Assembly (NCBI GenBank): GCA_944548615.1
Contig: OX155961.1
Span: 17,587,538-17,651,537 of the forward strand
Reading direction: 5' to 3'
Origin: Micropterix aruncella
Taxonomy: Eukaryota > Arthropoda > Insecta > Lepidoptera > Micropterigidae
Length of the DNA: 64,000 nucleotides
A program made the translations under genes and the position numbers. Below are positions 11,975 through 23,789 of the stretch, piece after piece. Position 1 is the first letter of the stretch; each line of letters begins with the position of its first letter. The notes beneath the pieces were generated by a model that worked only from the letters and a program-made list of their open reading frames with translations, was not told the origin of the DNA and searched no databases.

Positions 11975-12800
11975 TCTCAGGTGCATCCCGGTATAGAGAA
12001 ACTCAGACACAATGCGGTGTAAAAGCTTGCTTTAGAATTGCTGTGCTTAAAATCTGATTATCTCCTAATTTAATCGAATTTTAATATTTGACCATTTATT
12101 ATGTAGTTATTTCTTTTCGAGAAACATACAGTATACGAAAAGACATAAGTTTTTAACAGGATACGGACTATCTATTCTCTATTATTGTGAATTACTTTGT
12201 GTAACAGTACCATATCAGCCACTCTGCGTCGATACCATATACATAGTTATGCCCATACACCCGCTCTCATTTACCCAGCCAGAGGCCATTACCTCTTCAT
12301 TATTTATGTACTACATTCTCATCTGTTTAATTTTTCATGGTATCAAAGGTTTTTTAGAATCAAGAATAATAAATACATAGATATTGCTTCTGCTGAGCCA
12401 GTTTCTCATTTTATAAAGCAGCCATTCAAGCAAATACCACTCAATCTGCTTCTGTATTTTTAACCGCTGCTCAATAAGCTATGCTAGATTAATGCGTGCT
12501 GTGACGAACGGTTTTTTAGCAACTGGGACTATTCGTGTAATTTTCTGGCCAATGTTGATTCGTCGTAGGGCTGTAATCAATAGGTTCTGCCGTCGAATAT
12601 TAACAAGTCATTATTACTTCGGATGCATATTGTCTTTATTTTGATTTTACGTTTACATGCTTTCATTTTCGTTTGCCCAAGCCAGGTCAAAGGCGTGAGC
12701 AACACATCGAACGTAAGACTCGGGTACGTCGCGGACACGGAGTCCGTTTAAAGAACTTTCATACAAAATGTAAAGAAAAGACACGACGCAAACCATACAA
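11975..12800. other. No gene recognised
   Basis: AT-rich sequence with short ORFs (for example 12197-12463) that show no known motif. A basic-looking frame at 12673-12800 runs straight into repeat X and is not supported. Confidence 0.35.
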
Positions 12801-12804
12801 CAAG

Positions 12805-13492
12805 AGCTGTCAACTACAACGGGCGAACCCGTCACCTCGGGAAGTTTTAACGATATTGATCGTTCTGTCTCCCGCGAGGTGAGCGCAGACGACTTGGGAC
12901 GAAAAACAATCCATAGTCTAGCTACGCCACCTGCCCGTCAGAGGCCAACGCCTTACGCATGGCACCAGGAAAGGTACACAGCGGGCAGCATCACCCCCTG
13001 ACTACTAGTTTGGAAAGATATCTCCGTCTGGAATTACCCTTCATGATACCTCCTACCTGCTGACTGGTTACAGGATCGAGGTCGCTTGCGCGGTCCTCTC
13101 CCATATGAGGCGGTGATTCGGTATCAACCGAATTTATCGCGGATCACGGCATCCTTTGCTCGGCTTATTTACCCGGGATCGGGTGGCAGAATGGTCGTTT
13201 CAAGAGCAGTTGCCATAAGGTTAACAACCACCCCGCTCTATAGGAAACATTACTGTTTCCAGACCCCTCCGGCTGTTAGTCGAAGTGCACAATCGATTGG
13301 CTGACGCTGCACGGTGTGCAAACCGTCCAAGAGCGCCCGAAGGTTGACTCCTGCGTCCTACCCTGGCTCTCCCTTCTGCGTGGAGGCCGCCGGATGGGTG
13401 TTGACCCGTGAGTATAACCGACCCTGAACGAGTCGGTTTTCGTGGCCAACTCCAACAGGGCCCATTAGCTCCCAAACGCATACAGTATGTTC
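12805..13492 (+). repeat. Unclassified dispersed repeat X, copy 2 (near full length)
   Basis: Starts near CAACTACAACGGGCGAACCC and ends near GGGCCCATTAGCTCCC. It shares with the copies at 32812 and 39085 the blocks CGAGGTCGCTTGCGCGGTCC, CCCGCTCTATAGGAAACA and GGATGGGTGTTGACCCGTGA, in the same order. Length is ~690 bp. The reading frames differ between copies, so this looks non-coding. No inverted ends, tRNA-like boxes or A tail are evident, and I cannot assign a class. Confidence 0.65.
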
Positions 13493-13559
13493 TTAAAAAT
13501 TTGGGTCCGCGTCCCATCTACGCTCTGTGTCCATCGTGTGTGAATACACACTCCATAAT

Positions 13560-14334
13560 GTTTTATAAGCGCAGCAGCCATATCATTGCGATACTTAGAA
13601 CGGGCTGCATATACAAAATTTCGTGTCTGTGCTATTGACCGTTAAGGAGTCTCGTCATCGTGAGCCAACACTGAATGCAGCAGCCATGTCATTGTGATAC
13701 TTAAAACGGGCTATCATAATTGAATGCGTATACAAAATTTTGTGCCTGTACCGTTGACCGTTGAGGAGTTCCCTCGTTGGAAGCCAACCTTGGGTGCCGC
13801 AGTCCTGTCTCGGTGAAACTTGCAACGGGCTGTCGTAATTGAATACATATACAAAACTTTGTGTCTGTGCTATTGACCGTTAAGGAGTCCCCTCGTCGGG
13901 AGCCAACCCTGCGTGCAGCAGCCATGTCATGGTGAAACTTAGAGCTGGCTATCATAACTGAATGAGTATACAAAATTTCATGTCTATGCTGTTGACCGTT
14001 GAGGAGTTCCCTCGTCGGGAGTCAACCCAAGATGTAGAATTAGGTCATGCTTACCATAAAAATAAATACATTGTCATCGGAATTGAATCATCATGTACAT
14101 TTTCAACTTCATATGATAATATTTTAGGAGTTCCCTGAATTCCTCATGGATCCCAACATTAAAACAGGATTTTGATAAAAATGGGACCAATCTGCAAGTA
14201 TATCCTTTAAAATAAAATAAGAATTTTTCTGAGGTGACGCACATAAAAAAAATAAAAAAAGATACAACCAAATTGATAACCTCCTCCTTTCTTTGAAGTC
14301 GGTTAAAAAAAAGATACAACCGAATTGATAACCT
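13560..14334 (+). mobile_element. Element Y with four ~118-bp tandem units (continues at 14664 after an inserted solo LTR)
   Basis: Units begin near GCAGCAGCCATGTCATTGTG and each contains ACGGGCT, GTATACAAAATTT, TGTTGACCGTTGAGGAG and CCTCGTCGGGAGCCAACC. After the last unit comes GAATTAGGTCATGCTTACCA and a single-copy flank ending in GATACAACCGAATTGATAAC then CTCCTCC and GAAGTCGGTTAAAAA. This end sequence is shared with the copy at 15700-16275. No transposase is encoded. Confidence 0.65.
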
Positions 14335-14663
14335 TGTGAGAATGGCCACCCTTCACTAGACTCCAATTGCTTGTGAGCGAAGGGTGGTTCTCAGCATGAA
14401 GGTTGCTCCGTTAATGAGAGTCGTAGATGTCCGTGTAGAAGAGTTTATTCAGAAGATTGAAGAGAAGTGAGTCGAAGTCGCCAGTTCTTAACGCCTTGAG
14501 TTGTGTTCGCCGTTGTGTTGTAGTGTGGGCGCGAGGTGAAGCCGTGGCGGTGCGTGTGTAGTCGAGGAGCGAAGTGTGTAGTCTAGATATCTGTCCACTG
14601 AGGGGACGATGTGTAGAGCGCGGTAACTGTCTGCCGAAGTAATGATGTAGAGGGGCTCCTACA
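14335..14663 (+). mobile_element. Solo LTR with 4-bp target duplication (329 bp)
   Basis: Begins TGTGAGAATGGCC and ends CTCCTACA, flanked by ACCT at 14331-14334 and 14664-14667. The uninterrupted target is visible at 16240-16275 in the other Y copy (ATTGATATCCTCCTCC), which confirms the boundaries. A related copy lies inverted at about 20075-20399. TG...CA ends and a 4-bp duplication fit an LTR retrotransposon that recombined down to one LTR. The parental family is not identified. Confidence 0.75.
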
Positions 14664-14697
14664 ACCTCCTCCTTTTTTTGAAGTTGGTTAAAAAGGC

Positions 14698-15699
14698 GTT
14701 TGATCGCAGCGCTATCACAGTAAAACTGTCTTTCCGCAGTGGTGGTATAAGGGTGTTAATGGTAAAACATAGTTAGCGTAACTCTCAGAGCGTTGTCACG
14801 TTTTTAAATCAATTGTAATTAATTTAGGGCTTAAATATAAATTGTGGATAAGCGCGAAACTAGATAATTAACCAGTCAATATAATTAAATTTAAATAAAA
14901 CACACTTACCGCTTACATTGTAGGAGTAATCGCGCCTGAAAGTTTTCGAAAACAGATTAAAGCCTGAATGTCCAAGCAACTTCAAAGTGTCTAAATTATA
15001 GCAGCAGCACTCAAAATTATAGGAGTCTAAATTATAAACTAATTCCTTATCTAGGGATTCGCTTAGAAAAATTTTTTTTTTATATTATTGCTTATATTTA
15101 AAAAAAACATGAATAACAATACATATATCGCGATAAATATCAAGCGTATAGCATTCGCCATAGCGTATGGTCGCCCTCGCCACGTGGCCAACGTTAAGCA
15201 AATGGCAACGCTGAAACGTTTCTGTTTTGAAAATGCGCCCCGGAGAGCAAATTCAATGCTATTTCCGGATACTCGGGCGTAGCAGGCGCCTAAAATGATC
15301 TGCGCTGTCGACTGATATGAATCGCAATAAAATATTTACAGCTTTCCGGCGGATACTGTCCAGTATGGCGATCGGAGACTGCCTCGATTTATCTGCATCC
15401 AAGATGTACGGGAGCACTAACCATGAGAAGGGGACCTTGACATTGTTGCTATATTGACAAGTTTATTAGTCTTCTCATGCCAAACTGTAGCGAATCAACA
15501 AGAACTATTTTGATACATTCGCTCGGTATCCATTGCATGTCAATATATTATATTAAACAAAACTTTAATTCCAGTTTTATCCTCGAAGGGGTTGAAGAAT
15601 ATCCAAATCGGATTACATATTAATTTGTGTACGTAGCATTCTTGAATATAACTCAGTCATCTATATATCTAGTATACATGAAAAACAATAATACACAAA
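14698..15699. other. No gene recognised
   Basis: AT-rich sequence with a GC-richer patch at 15125-15420. A 64-codon ORF at 15088-15282 has no recognisable motif. No splice-bounded exon was found. Confidence 0.35.
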
Positions 15700-16275
15700 A
15701 TGTTAACAAAAAAAAACCGACTCCATTTTTTTATAAGTGCAGCAGCTATGTCATGGTGATACTTAGAACGGGCTATCATAATTATTGATTACGTATACAA
15801 AATTTTGTGTCTGTGCTGTTTACCGTTGAGGAGTTCCCTTGTTAGAAGTCAACTCTGGGTGCCGCAGTCCTGTCTTGGTGAAACTTACAACGGGCTGTCG
15901 TAATTGAATGCATATACAAAATTTCGTGTCTGTGCTGTTGACCGTTAAGTAGTCCCCTCGTCGGGAGCCAACCTCGGGAGCCAACCTCGTGTAGAATCAG
16001 GTCATGCTTACCATAAAATAAATACATTGTCGTCGAAATTGAATCAAAATGTACATTTTGAACTTCATATCATAATATTTGAGGAGTTCCTTCAATTCCT
16101 CATGGATCCCATCATCAGAACAGGATTTTGATAAAAATGTGACCAATTTACAAGTACATATATCCTTTCTAATAAAAAAAATATTTTTTCAAATCGTTTC
16201 ATAAATGGCAGAGTTCTGAGGTGACACACAAAAAAAGATACAACCGAATTGATATCCTCCTCCTTTTTTTGAAGT
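15700..16275 (+). mobile_element. Element Y, copy with two internal units
   Basis: Left end AAAACCGACTCC and right end GAAGTCGCTTAA form a short imperfect inverted pair (ACCGACT). Two ~118-bp units, then the same single-copy flank (TAGAATCAGGTCATGCTTAC) as in the 13560 copy. Confidence 0.65.
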
Positions 16276-16670
16276 CGCTTAACCCGTTGAGTATGAGTCA
16301 ACCAAATCTGGTCGCGAAACAATTATCCGTTGAGTACGAGTCGACCAAATCTGGTTGCGCGTTTTTTTCACTTCTTTGACGTTCTCATATTTATTCATAA
16401 TTATCTAATTGTTTTACAAAATGATATTTCAATATTCTGTATTCGAAATTTCAATGCAATCATTGTGCAGTTGTTCTTTTTATGATTGGTGTAGTAGTTT
16501 CGTAGTTATAGTACTTTAAGTCGATGTCGCTGAAAATCCTGCAAAAGAGACAGATGCATCCATGAAAATACCCATTTACTCCAAGGGTTAATATCATACA
16601 ATTAAAAATAGGATAAAACGAATTTACCACGTGAAGTGTATAGTACCTACCCGATGTTTCGACGATGTTT

Positions 16671-17436
16671 GTTTGTTTCTACCCTTTATTGCGAAATTTC
16701 ACAATGGGCGGGTTTATTGTCATATGACAATTTCTTACAACCAACCCTACTATGACTTGTTTATATGTATGTATTTATTTATTTGTTGATCCCTTACATA
16801 AACATTCAAACGCAATAGCACAAAAGAAATATAATGTACAATCCAGAAAATACCGCTATATGCTTCTAAATTTAGGCATACATCTGTCTGTGCCCAGGCC
16901 AAATTGTGCATACATTATATGTACAATGTATTGTGCCAAGTAAAGTGAAACCGAGCCCGCCTTGCAAGGCACTCCTGTGATAAGGCGAGCTCACTTCCTG
17001 AGTCTTATTGGAGTGCCACGGTTGGGTCAGTAAAAATAACAAATTAAATTTTATATATATTACCTAATAATTTTTACCGCAGATCATCAAACATAATTCG
17101 ATACCGCCATTTTGCCGTTCCGACGCCGCCGTGCGCATTCCTACGAACTTCGTTTTTATTATTGTAAGCCCAGCATAATGAAAATAGGCAAATAATTACG
17201 TATCCGACCCGAAGTCTTCTCAGATTGATGAGTTTCAGGGGTTCATAATTGGCGTTATTATATCGGTAAGATGTGTGTAACATGTGTGTAAGTGTGTGTC
17301 TTGTTATTGCATTCGATCGACAGAATTGAAAATGCAATTCCGTTAATTAGATCCCAACGGAAAATGGTGACCCAGCCGGGAATCGTAACCGGGACCTTAC
17401 AACGTGAGATCAGGCGACCTAACCACTATGCCACCG
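16671..17436 (-). mobile_element. tRNA-derived SINE inserted in the foldback element and itself interrupted
   Basis: The minus strand carries the tRNA-like head (CCGGTGGCATAGTGGTTAGG, B box GGTTACGATTCC with one extra base) at 17365-17436 and the tail at 16671-16755. Between about 16784 and 17268 lies unrelated sequence, so this SINE was split by a later insertion. Confidence 0.7.
16784..17268. mobile_element. Unclassified insertion inside the SINE
   Basis: About 485 bp separate the two SINE parts. No inverted ends or coding domain were recognised. The left boundary lies in a TATGTATGTATTTATTTATT stretch, so edges are approximate. Confidence 0.4.
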
Positions 17437-17708
17437 GGTTGCAACCGCCGTTGTCCAGGGTAGACTACCCTGGACAACGGCGGTTTGCAACATCGCTGAA
17501 CTTCCGGTGGCAAATTCGTCTTATCCTATTTATAATGTCAAACAACCGCGATAGTCTTCGATTTCAAATACATACAAATGATCGAGTGTAGTCAAAGGAA
17601 ATTTTAAATATATACCTATTTATTAGAGAAAATAAAATATTTATCCGTATTTATTTCCGCTCAATTTTGTGATTACTTCCGTTGTTGTTTCACCGTTGAT
17701 TCTTTACG

Positions 17709-17893
17709 ATGTCACCCAAGAAGAAAGTCATGAACGATGCCTCGTCATCCGATGAAGAAAACGAAGATCCACCCCCGGTGCCATGATGATGTCACAGGGA
17801 CAATTTTCTTCCCTGTTTGCGCCTCTACAGCAGTCAGACCTAGAAATCTGGCAGAAGACGCTATTCGGCCCGCCGCGCCGGCCGTGCATCTGA
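17709..17893 (+). pseudogene. Possible gag-like or other ORF remnant with a frameshift (weak)
   Basis: An ATG at 17709 opens a basic then acidic start (MSPKKK, then a SSSDEENED run, then PPPVP) that stops at 17787. An overlapping frame continues with SLFAPLQQSDLEIWQ and ends near 17893. The change of frame at CCATGATGATG looks like a 1-2 base slip. The charged N-terminus would fit a retroelement gag, but I see no zinc knuckle or protease, so the identity is unproven. Confidence 0.25.
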
Positions 17894-17899
17894 ATATTG

Positions 17900-20070
17900 A
17901 TTTACATTGCTCAATATTCTTTCAAAAATTAAATCATATTTCCTTTGTAACAGTGACGTAACGACAGTTTCGATCCCCTTTACCGCAATGCTATAATATC
18001 AAGTTTTCTTCCGCAAAATTAACCATTCCTTGGGAAAAGATAGAGTTACCGGGATGTTCAAACACATTGAAAGCAAATTAAGGCTCCCTTCCGAGTTGAC
18101 GCGACTTAAAATTTAGGTAGTTTTGCAATGCCACGCGCCCGCGCGCTTTCGATATATACATAAAGATGCATAGGTATACCGCGGCGACAAGGGAATACGT
18201 CCCACCGTTGGCAGTGGCCAATTACGAATGACGATTTCGGCTTCGCGCGTCGTCTAATATAGTTTGTTAATAAATTACCATGAATAGTTTTTTTAAAAGT
18301 AAAAATTATGTTACAATAATAAAATAACTTAAGATCACTGTGTTATTTTTATATCACTCAAAAGTATCTTTAATAAATAGAAAAAAAATAATGTTTGGCC
18401 ATAACATTTCTGGAAATTACGTAATTTCAAACATTTTTTCTTATATTTTTTGTATGGAAGTTGTATCCAAAACTGTCTTGGTACTATGCAAATAGATCAT
18501 ACGCTGGTGTAAATAGTATTTTTTAATATTGAGAATCATCTCTAGGTTTTTCAAAATTTGAAGACAAATCTGGCTCGTTTTTATTTTTTTGGAAAACAGT
18601 AACAGAATAAAGATAATTTTCAATTAATATGGAAATAATTTACCAATTTCGTTTTAGCGAAATGATAGCTTAAGGACCGGGTTTTTAAAATCCGGCATAA
18701 TTGTATTAAAATTCTTTTTCGTGTTCTCACAACCAGGCAAAAAAATTATGCTTCATATAGCTTTTGACCGCCACGGCCTCTTTAAAGAAAAAAAAATACT
18801 TCCATTATATAAAGGAAAATAAGGATTGGAAGGGTGAAAATGTTAATAAATCACAAAATCAACATTTATTTTTTCCTATTTTAATGCGCACACTTACCCT
18901 GTCCAACTATTTTCCTAAAAATAAATAAAATGCCACCTGAAAGTACAGGGCCCGGACATGCTCGGTGAGCCTGATAATATGGCCAGATACTGTACTACAA
19001 TTCGGGCATTTCCTCATAAATTCACATACTTATTTTTCAATCAAAACACATAATTATTTGTTATTATTATGGTTTTAGTTAGGAGCTCTACGGCGAAATT
19101 CGCTTTGAGGTTATCCCGCGCTTTTGCAGCTGTTGTTCCGCCGGCCATTTTGCGAACTCCGCCAATCACTCGCCGGCGAATTTCCCGCCATGCGCAAATA
19201 AACTAGCGTCTGTCGGTGCCTTTAATAAAGCTGCCACACGTGTTATTGCAAGCCACGTTATTCGACGGCCATCGCTGACTGAAAGCCCGAGCGTATATTT
19301 ACCTTATGGCTGCCAAAGCCCAAGTGTCTATCTGTATACTACACGAACACCTACTCTTCACTTATAACTAGTACGAACGCGTATTATTTATAAGAGGAAA
19401 CAAAGGATGCTTATGTGTGGGAGACTGACATATCTTGGAAAATCGAAAATACCGTAACTATTACAGAATCTCTAAGAATGCATTATAGAATATAATACGA
19501 GGCGTGTCCAGAAATATAATAGAAAGCATGTCCCCCTTATTACACGACTGCCTAAAAATAGGGTTTACTGTGTTTAGGGTTTATCTAATCGTACGTATGT
19601 TTCTTTATTCCACCGTAACTTCTAAACGCTTAAACCGATTTAAAAGTGTGTGGTATTGTTAGAATATTTATGTCATCCCGAGTGCCATAGAATACAATGA
19701 ATGTCCAAATATTTAGTAAATGGTTGTCTAAATGTCCAAATCTGAAAATGTCAATAAATTAAAATCAATATATCTTGTTTCGTGTCAAATGAAAGGTCTG
19801 ATTGAGTAAATCCCGAAAAAATATATGTATCTGTTGGAGCCTCGGTCCAACATACCCACAATAAAAAAGTAATTTCTACAGAATCGAAACCGCAAATTCG
19901 CTCAAATATACACGAGGCAGCTGCAATTGATTTCCAACTAAATTCGGCATTTTATGCACAGTCAAATGATGACTAATGTCATTTCTCCTGATCGATACGA
20001 ATTAAACACACTTATTTCTCACCCCACTCACAACTATTGCGTCACTGCACACGTTATAAAACGCAGTACA
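17900..20070. other. No gene recognised; unassigned sequence
   Basis: Mostly AT-rich, with GC-richer patches at 18105-18260 and 19080-19320. No splice-bounded exon, TIR pair or repeat copy was recognised. Confidence 0.35.
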
Positions 20071-20074
20071 TTTC

Positions 20075-20399
20075 GATCGATCGATATCATTCCCTGGCGG
20101 ACAGTAACCGCTCATCTACAAGTCCTCGCGCTCTTCATTACCTTCGAGTCATAAATTATCCGCGACGCTACACACTTCGGACACACAACCACGGCTTCAC
20201 CTCGCGCCCACACTACCTACGCAACGGCGAAATACCAATCAAGGCGTTACGAACTGGCAACCTACTACAACCTACAACCTTCTGAATAAATACTTCAACT
20301 TCAACATCCACGACTTTCAATAACGGAGAAAACTTCTTGATGAGAACCACCCTTCGTTCACAATCAATTGGAGTCAAGTGAAGGGTGGCCACTCTCACA
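20075..20399 (-). mobile_element. LTR-like sequence related to the solo LTR at 14335, 5' end on minus strand
   Basis: The reverse complement starts TGTGAGAGTGGCCACCCTTC at 20399 and follows the 14335 copy for ~310 bp, including GTGGGCGCGAGGTGAAGCCG. The other end is diverged near 20075 and no target duplication was found, so this is an older or truncated copy. Confidence 0.55.
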
Positions 20400-20813
20400 T
20401 ATCCATATGGTCAAATATATGTATCCATAAACCAGAAATATTTCATAAAAAAAAGTAAAAAAATATTTATAAATACAGTAGTTTACTTCTTGTAACTGCA
20501 GTCGTGTTTTTATTTCTTTGAATATATTTACTTGTTTTAAGGAATATGTGTGCGAAGTTTTATCGAGATCCGTTAAAAATTGTGGATTTTGCTTAAGAGG
20601 GTTGAAAAGGGTAGTAGTTGTTTGGAAAACAATTGTAGGCAGTATATATTTCTTTGATTTTAAAAATACTTGTGCACTGTTTCGTCGAGATCGTAAAGAA
20701 CATTTGGATTTGTATAAATAATATACATACAAATATACACACATCCATTTTAATGTATATATGTAGATAGACGAACTAACCAAGCTATGTAATACCAGCT
20801 ATGATCTTATTGC

Positions 20814-21407
20814 GTATTAGATTGCTCAACGACGTACTACGATTTGGAAATCAGTATTTTACTACGAAACGCAACGTGTATATGTCGCGTATAGTTTCTA
20901 AAATTGATTATTATGTTAAATATGGCAATTTTCATGGTATAGAAGTATGGAGGAGAACTGTAGATGGCGCTCTAAACACGCCTATACGGTATAAATAATA
21001 ATATAATAACAAACGAAAGTTTAACTCATAGGTATTATTATTTTAATATTATTCACATAAAGATGTCAATGTACAGGTTTCAATACGTAATAATTACGCA
21101 CATTAACGGTTATAGACTAATAGATAGAATTCTATCTTTTCGTCTTATTTCTGTGATGTAATCAGCACATATAAAAATGCGATAGAGAGCACTAATAATT
21201 GAATGTTATTCCTGGTTAAATTATTAGGGTTTTTATTATCAATCAGTACATTATAAAAAAATAAACATTAAATCAATCAATGTTATTATAGATGGCCAAA
21301 TAAAACTGCTATTAGTTTAGCTGTCAATGCTATCAGCGCCACCTGAATTTCGGCGGCACAGATGTGCTGCCAAATCGTTCTATAGGGTTGAGCAATCAAT
21401 CTAATCA
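20814..21407 (-). mobile_element. MITE family M, copy B (both ends)
   Basis: Left end GTATTAGATTGCTCAACGAC with ACGATTTGG; right end, reversed, GTGATTAGATTG...GCTCAAC with ACGATTTGGCA. Internal sequence is the inverse of copy A at 1973-2335. The right end abuts the Helitron that starts at 21412. Confidence 0.65.
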
Positions 21408-21411
21408 CATA

Positions 21412-22157
21412 TCCTACTAATATTATAAACGCGAAAGTTTGTAAGAATGTATGGATGTTTGTTACTCTTTCACGCAAAAACTACTGAATGGATTTTGATG
21501 AAACTTTACAATAATATAGCTTACACATCAGAATAACACATAGGCTATAATTTATAAAGATATAGTGTAAATTATCTAAAATATAACGATAACTGTCAAG
21601 TAAGTAGGAAAAAAATCTACGAAATTGATATTCGAAATTTAAATTCTAAGCGTCAACATATATTTTGAAAACTATCTCCTACTATCCTACTAATCCTACT
21701 AATATTATAAACCCGAAAGTTTGTATGTATGTATGGATATTTGTTACTCTTTCACGCAAAAACTACTGAATGGATTTTGATGAAACTTTGCAATAATATA
21801 GCTTACACATCAGAATAACACATAGGCTATAATTTATAAAGATATAGTGTGAATTATCTAAAATATAACGATAACTGTCAAGTAAGTAGGAAAAAAATCT
21901 AAGAAATTGACATTCGAAATTTAAATTCTATCCTACTATCCTACTAATATTATAAACGTGAAAGTTTGTATGTATGTATGGATGTTTGTTACTCTTTCAC
22001 GCAAAAACTTCTGAATGGATTTTGATGAAACTTTACAATAATATAGCTTACACATCAGAATAACACATAGGCTATAATTTATAAAGATATATGGTTTTCT
22101 ATCATCATTATCACAATTTTCCATCACCACGCGGGGGAAACCGCTGGGCGCAGCTAG
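21412..22157 (+). mobile_element. Helitron with three tandem 5' heads and one 3' end
   Basis: Starts A|TCCTACTAATATTATAAACG and ends GGGCGCAGCTAG|T (CTAG at 22154-22157). The 5' head, recognisable by AATATTATAAACNNGAAAGT and TGGATTTTGATGAAACTTTA, occurs near 21419, 21711 and 21946, while the 3' hairpin region (CGCGGGGGAAACCGCTGGGC) occurs once. Heads are nearly identical to each other. No Rep/helicase is encoded. Confidence 0.8.
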
Positions 22158-22159
22158 TA

Positions 22160-22740
22160 TTTATATGATCAATGATACTATGTAAAAATATGCATATCGA
22201 TTCTCGAAATAGTCATTATTTTCATTATTTTATCAGTTGTTGTTAATTTTATTTAAATCCGCATAGGCACAATTTATGGAGACGCAACGCTTTAGGTGAA
22301 ACAGTTCGATCATTTACGACCACCGTTTACAAACTTGACCTCACCCATGACCAACTTGTATGGTCACTTTTGTCTGACCTCCGATAAAACCATTTATGTA
22401 CAAGTCCAATTACCCACTTATTTACATTGATATAAAAACGTCAATTAGGAAATGATTGTAAAATGCTAATTGGTGAAGCAATTTCACATTACATTCCTTT
22501 ATTCAACATATATTTAGACAAGACATACTTTAATCCAATTGACATATTTGAATTGTTTATTTTACGTAGTGCGTTTTAGAATAAAATTTGAAAGAAGCTA
22601 TGGTTGAGTTCTAGTATTTGAAATGCAGCTTTATCTTATAATATGGCGAATACCCTGGCTCTTATGAGGGGGTATGTATAATAGTACTAGAGCAGTAGTT
22701 GGCAAACTGTGGCTAGCGAGCCTATCATAGAGGATTATGC
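22160..22740. other. No gene recognised
   Basis: AT-rich, no repeat copy or exon recognised. Confidence 0.35.
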
Positions 22741-22741
22741 T

Positions 22742-23080
22742 TTTGTTTGATTTTTCAATGCTCTTCCTGGGGATGTAAATTCGACGCAAAATAAGAGGCA
22801 CTTCAAAAGGTTGCTTACAAATTGGCTTGTGAAAGAGGGACGATAAAAAATTATTGGACATTATATACTAATATACTAATCTGAAAATATTAAAATTGAG
22901 ATTTTTTTGTTGTATTATATTAACTTTTTTATATTTTTTATTTTGCATTATATTAAGAGAAAACTTGTTTTTTTAATAATTCTTTATCTCAGTTATAAAC
23001 AAAATATATATTTTATTTTGCTTTGAATTTATTCGCTGACTTTTTTTTTTAAGATAGCATTTTAATTTTTAGGAATATGT
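22742..23080 (+). pseudogene. 3' end of a CR1/Jockey-like retrotransposon, 5'-truncated
   Basis: The plus strand encodes the last ~32 residues of a reverse transcriptase ORF: FFNALPGDV, then KRHFKRLLTNWLVKEGR and a stop at about 22847. The signature LP..(I/V)...F(K)..L..WL is the usual C-terminus. It closely resembles the tails at 58165 and 24509, so one family is represented. An AT-rich 3' UTR follows. Confidence 0.65.
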
Positions 23081-23084
23081 ATTG

Positions 23085-23447
23085 TATATAACAGAAATAA
23101 TATGATTAGAATGTCATCCATTAGTCTATTTAAACTTTAAAGGGCCTAATTATTATGTTTTGAAACCTGAATAGCACATTAAAAATGTAAATGTAAATAA
23201 TAATAAAATAATAAGAGCTATGATTTAGTCGTAAAACATAGTTTGTTGTTATATTATTATTTTATTTTGAGATAGGACATCGTAACGGCGTGTGTAGAGC
23301 GCCAACTATTGGGCTACTGAACGTAAGAGAAGATTATTCACTGTTTGGAATTATGACTGCCATCTATAACGTAGATATAGGCGTTTCGTAGAAAAATCAT
23401 GGCTGCCTATACTAAGTACGGCATGGAGCAATCTAATAACGTATATA
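23085..23447. mobile_element. MITE family M, copy C (partial)
   Basis: Right end TGGAGCAATCTAATAACG is the inverse of the family end. Internal blocks (CAGAAATAATATGATTAGAA, ATTAGTCTATTTAAAC, CATCTATAACGTAGAT) match copies A and B. The left terminus is not seen. Confidence 0.5.
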
Positions 23448-23789
23448 AACAATGATGACAATCTTGTCGATAGATTTTATTGTCCGCTAACATTCCGAGC
23501 AGTTTTTTTTAAATAGTTTAGATGCTAGCCTATTTAAGTATAATAATGGTTTTAATAGGCTAATTCAAACAGACGTTCATTTTTTCACACAGTTTTTTTA
23601 ATCGCTCAAACGAGTCCCAGATATGTTTAAGTACTAATGTAAATAACATCACAAATAAGCGAATTTGATTAAGCATGATCGGCTGACCAATCAATTTCTC
23701 CAAGATAAAATACTGCCGATTGGTATTTTTATTTATTTTTTTATTTAGAGTAGGTATTACAAAATTTAAATAGTACATTTTACCATCTC

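Larger units (their letters stand above)
16604..17580 (+). mobile_element. Foldback element split by a SINE insertion
   Basis: The left arm (AATAGGATAAAACGAATTTA, CCCGATGTTTCGACGATG) ends at about 16670. The remainder (GTTGCAACCGCCGTTGTCCA, then the inverted arm and tail CAACCGCGATAGTCTTCG) resumes at 17436. Possible flanking duplication CATACAA at ~16590 and ~17570. Confidence 0.65.

Noticed and set aside
13560..14040. CRISPR-like array
   Set aside because: Units are ~118 bp and repeated throughout, without unique spacers, in a eukaryotic mobile element.
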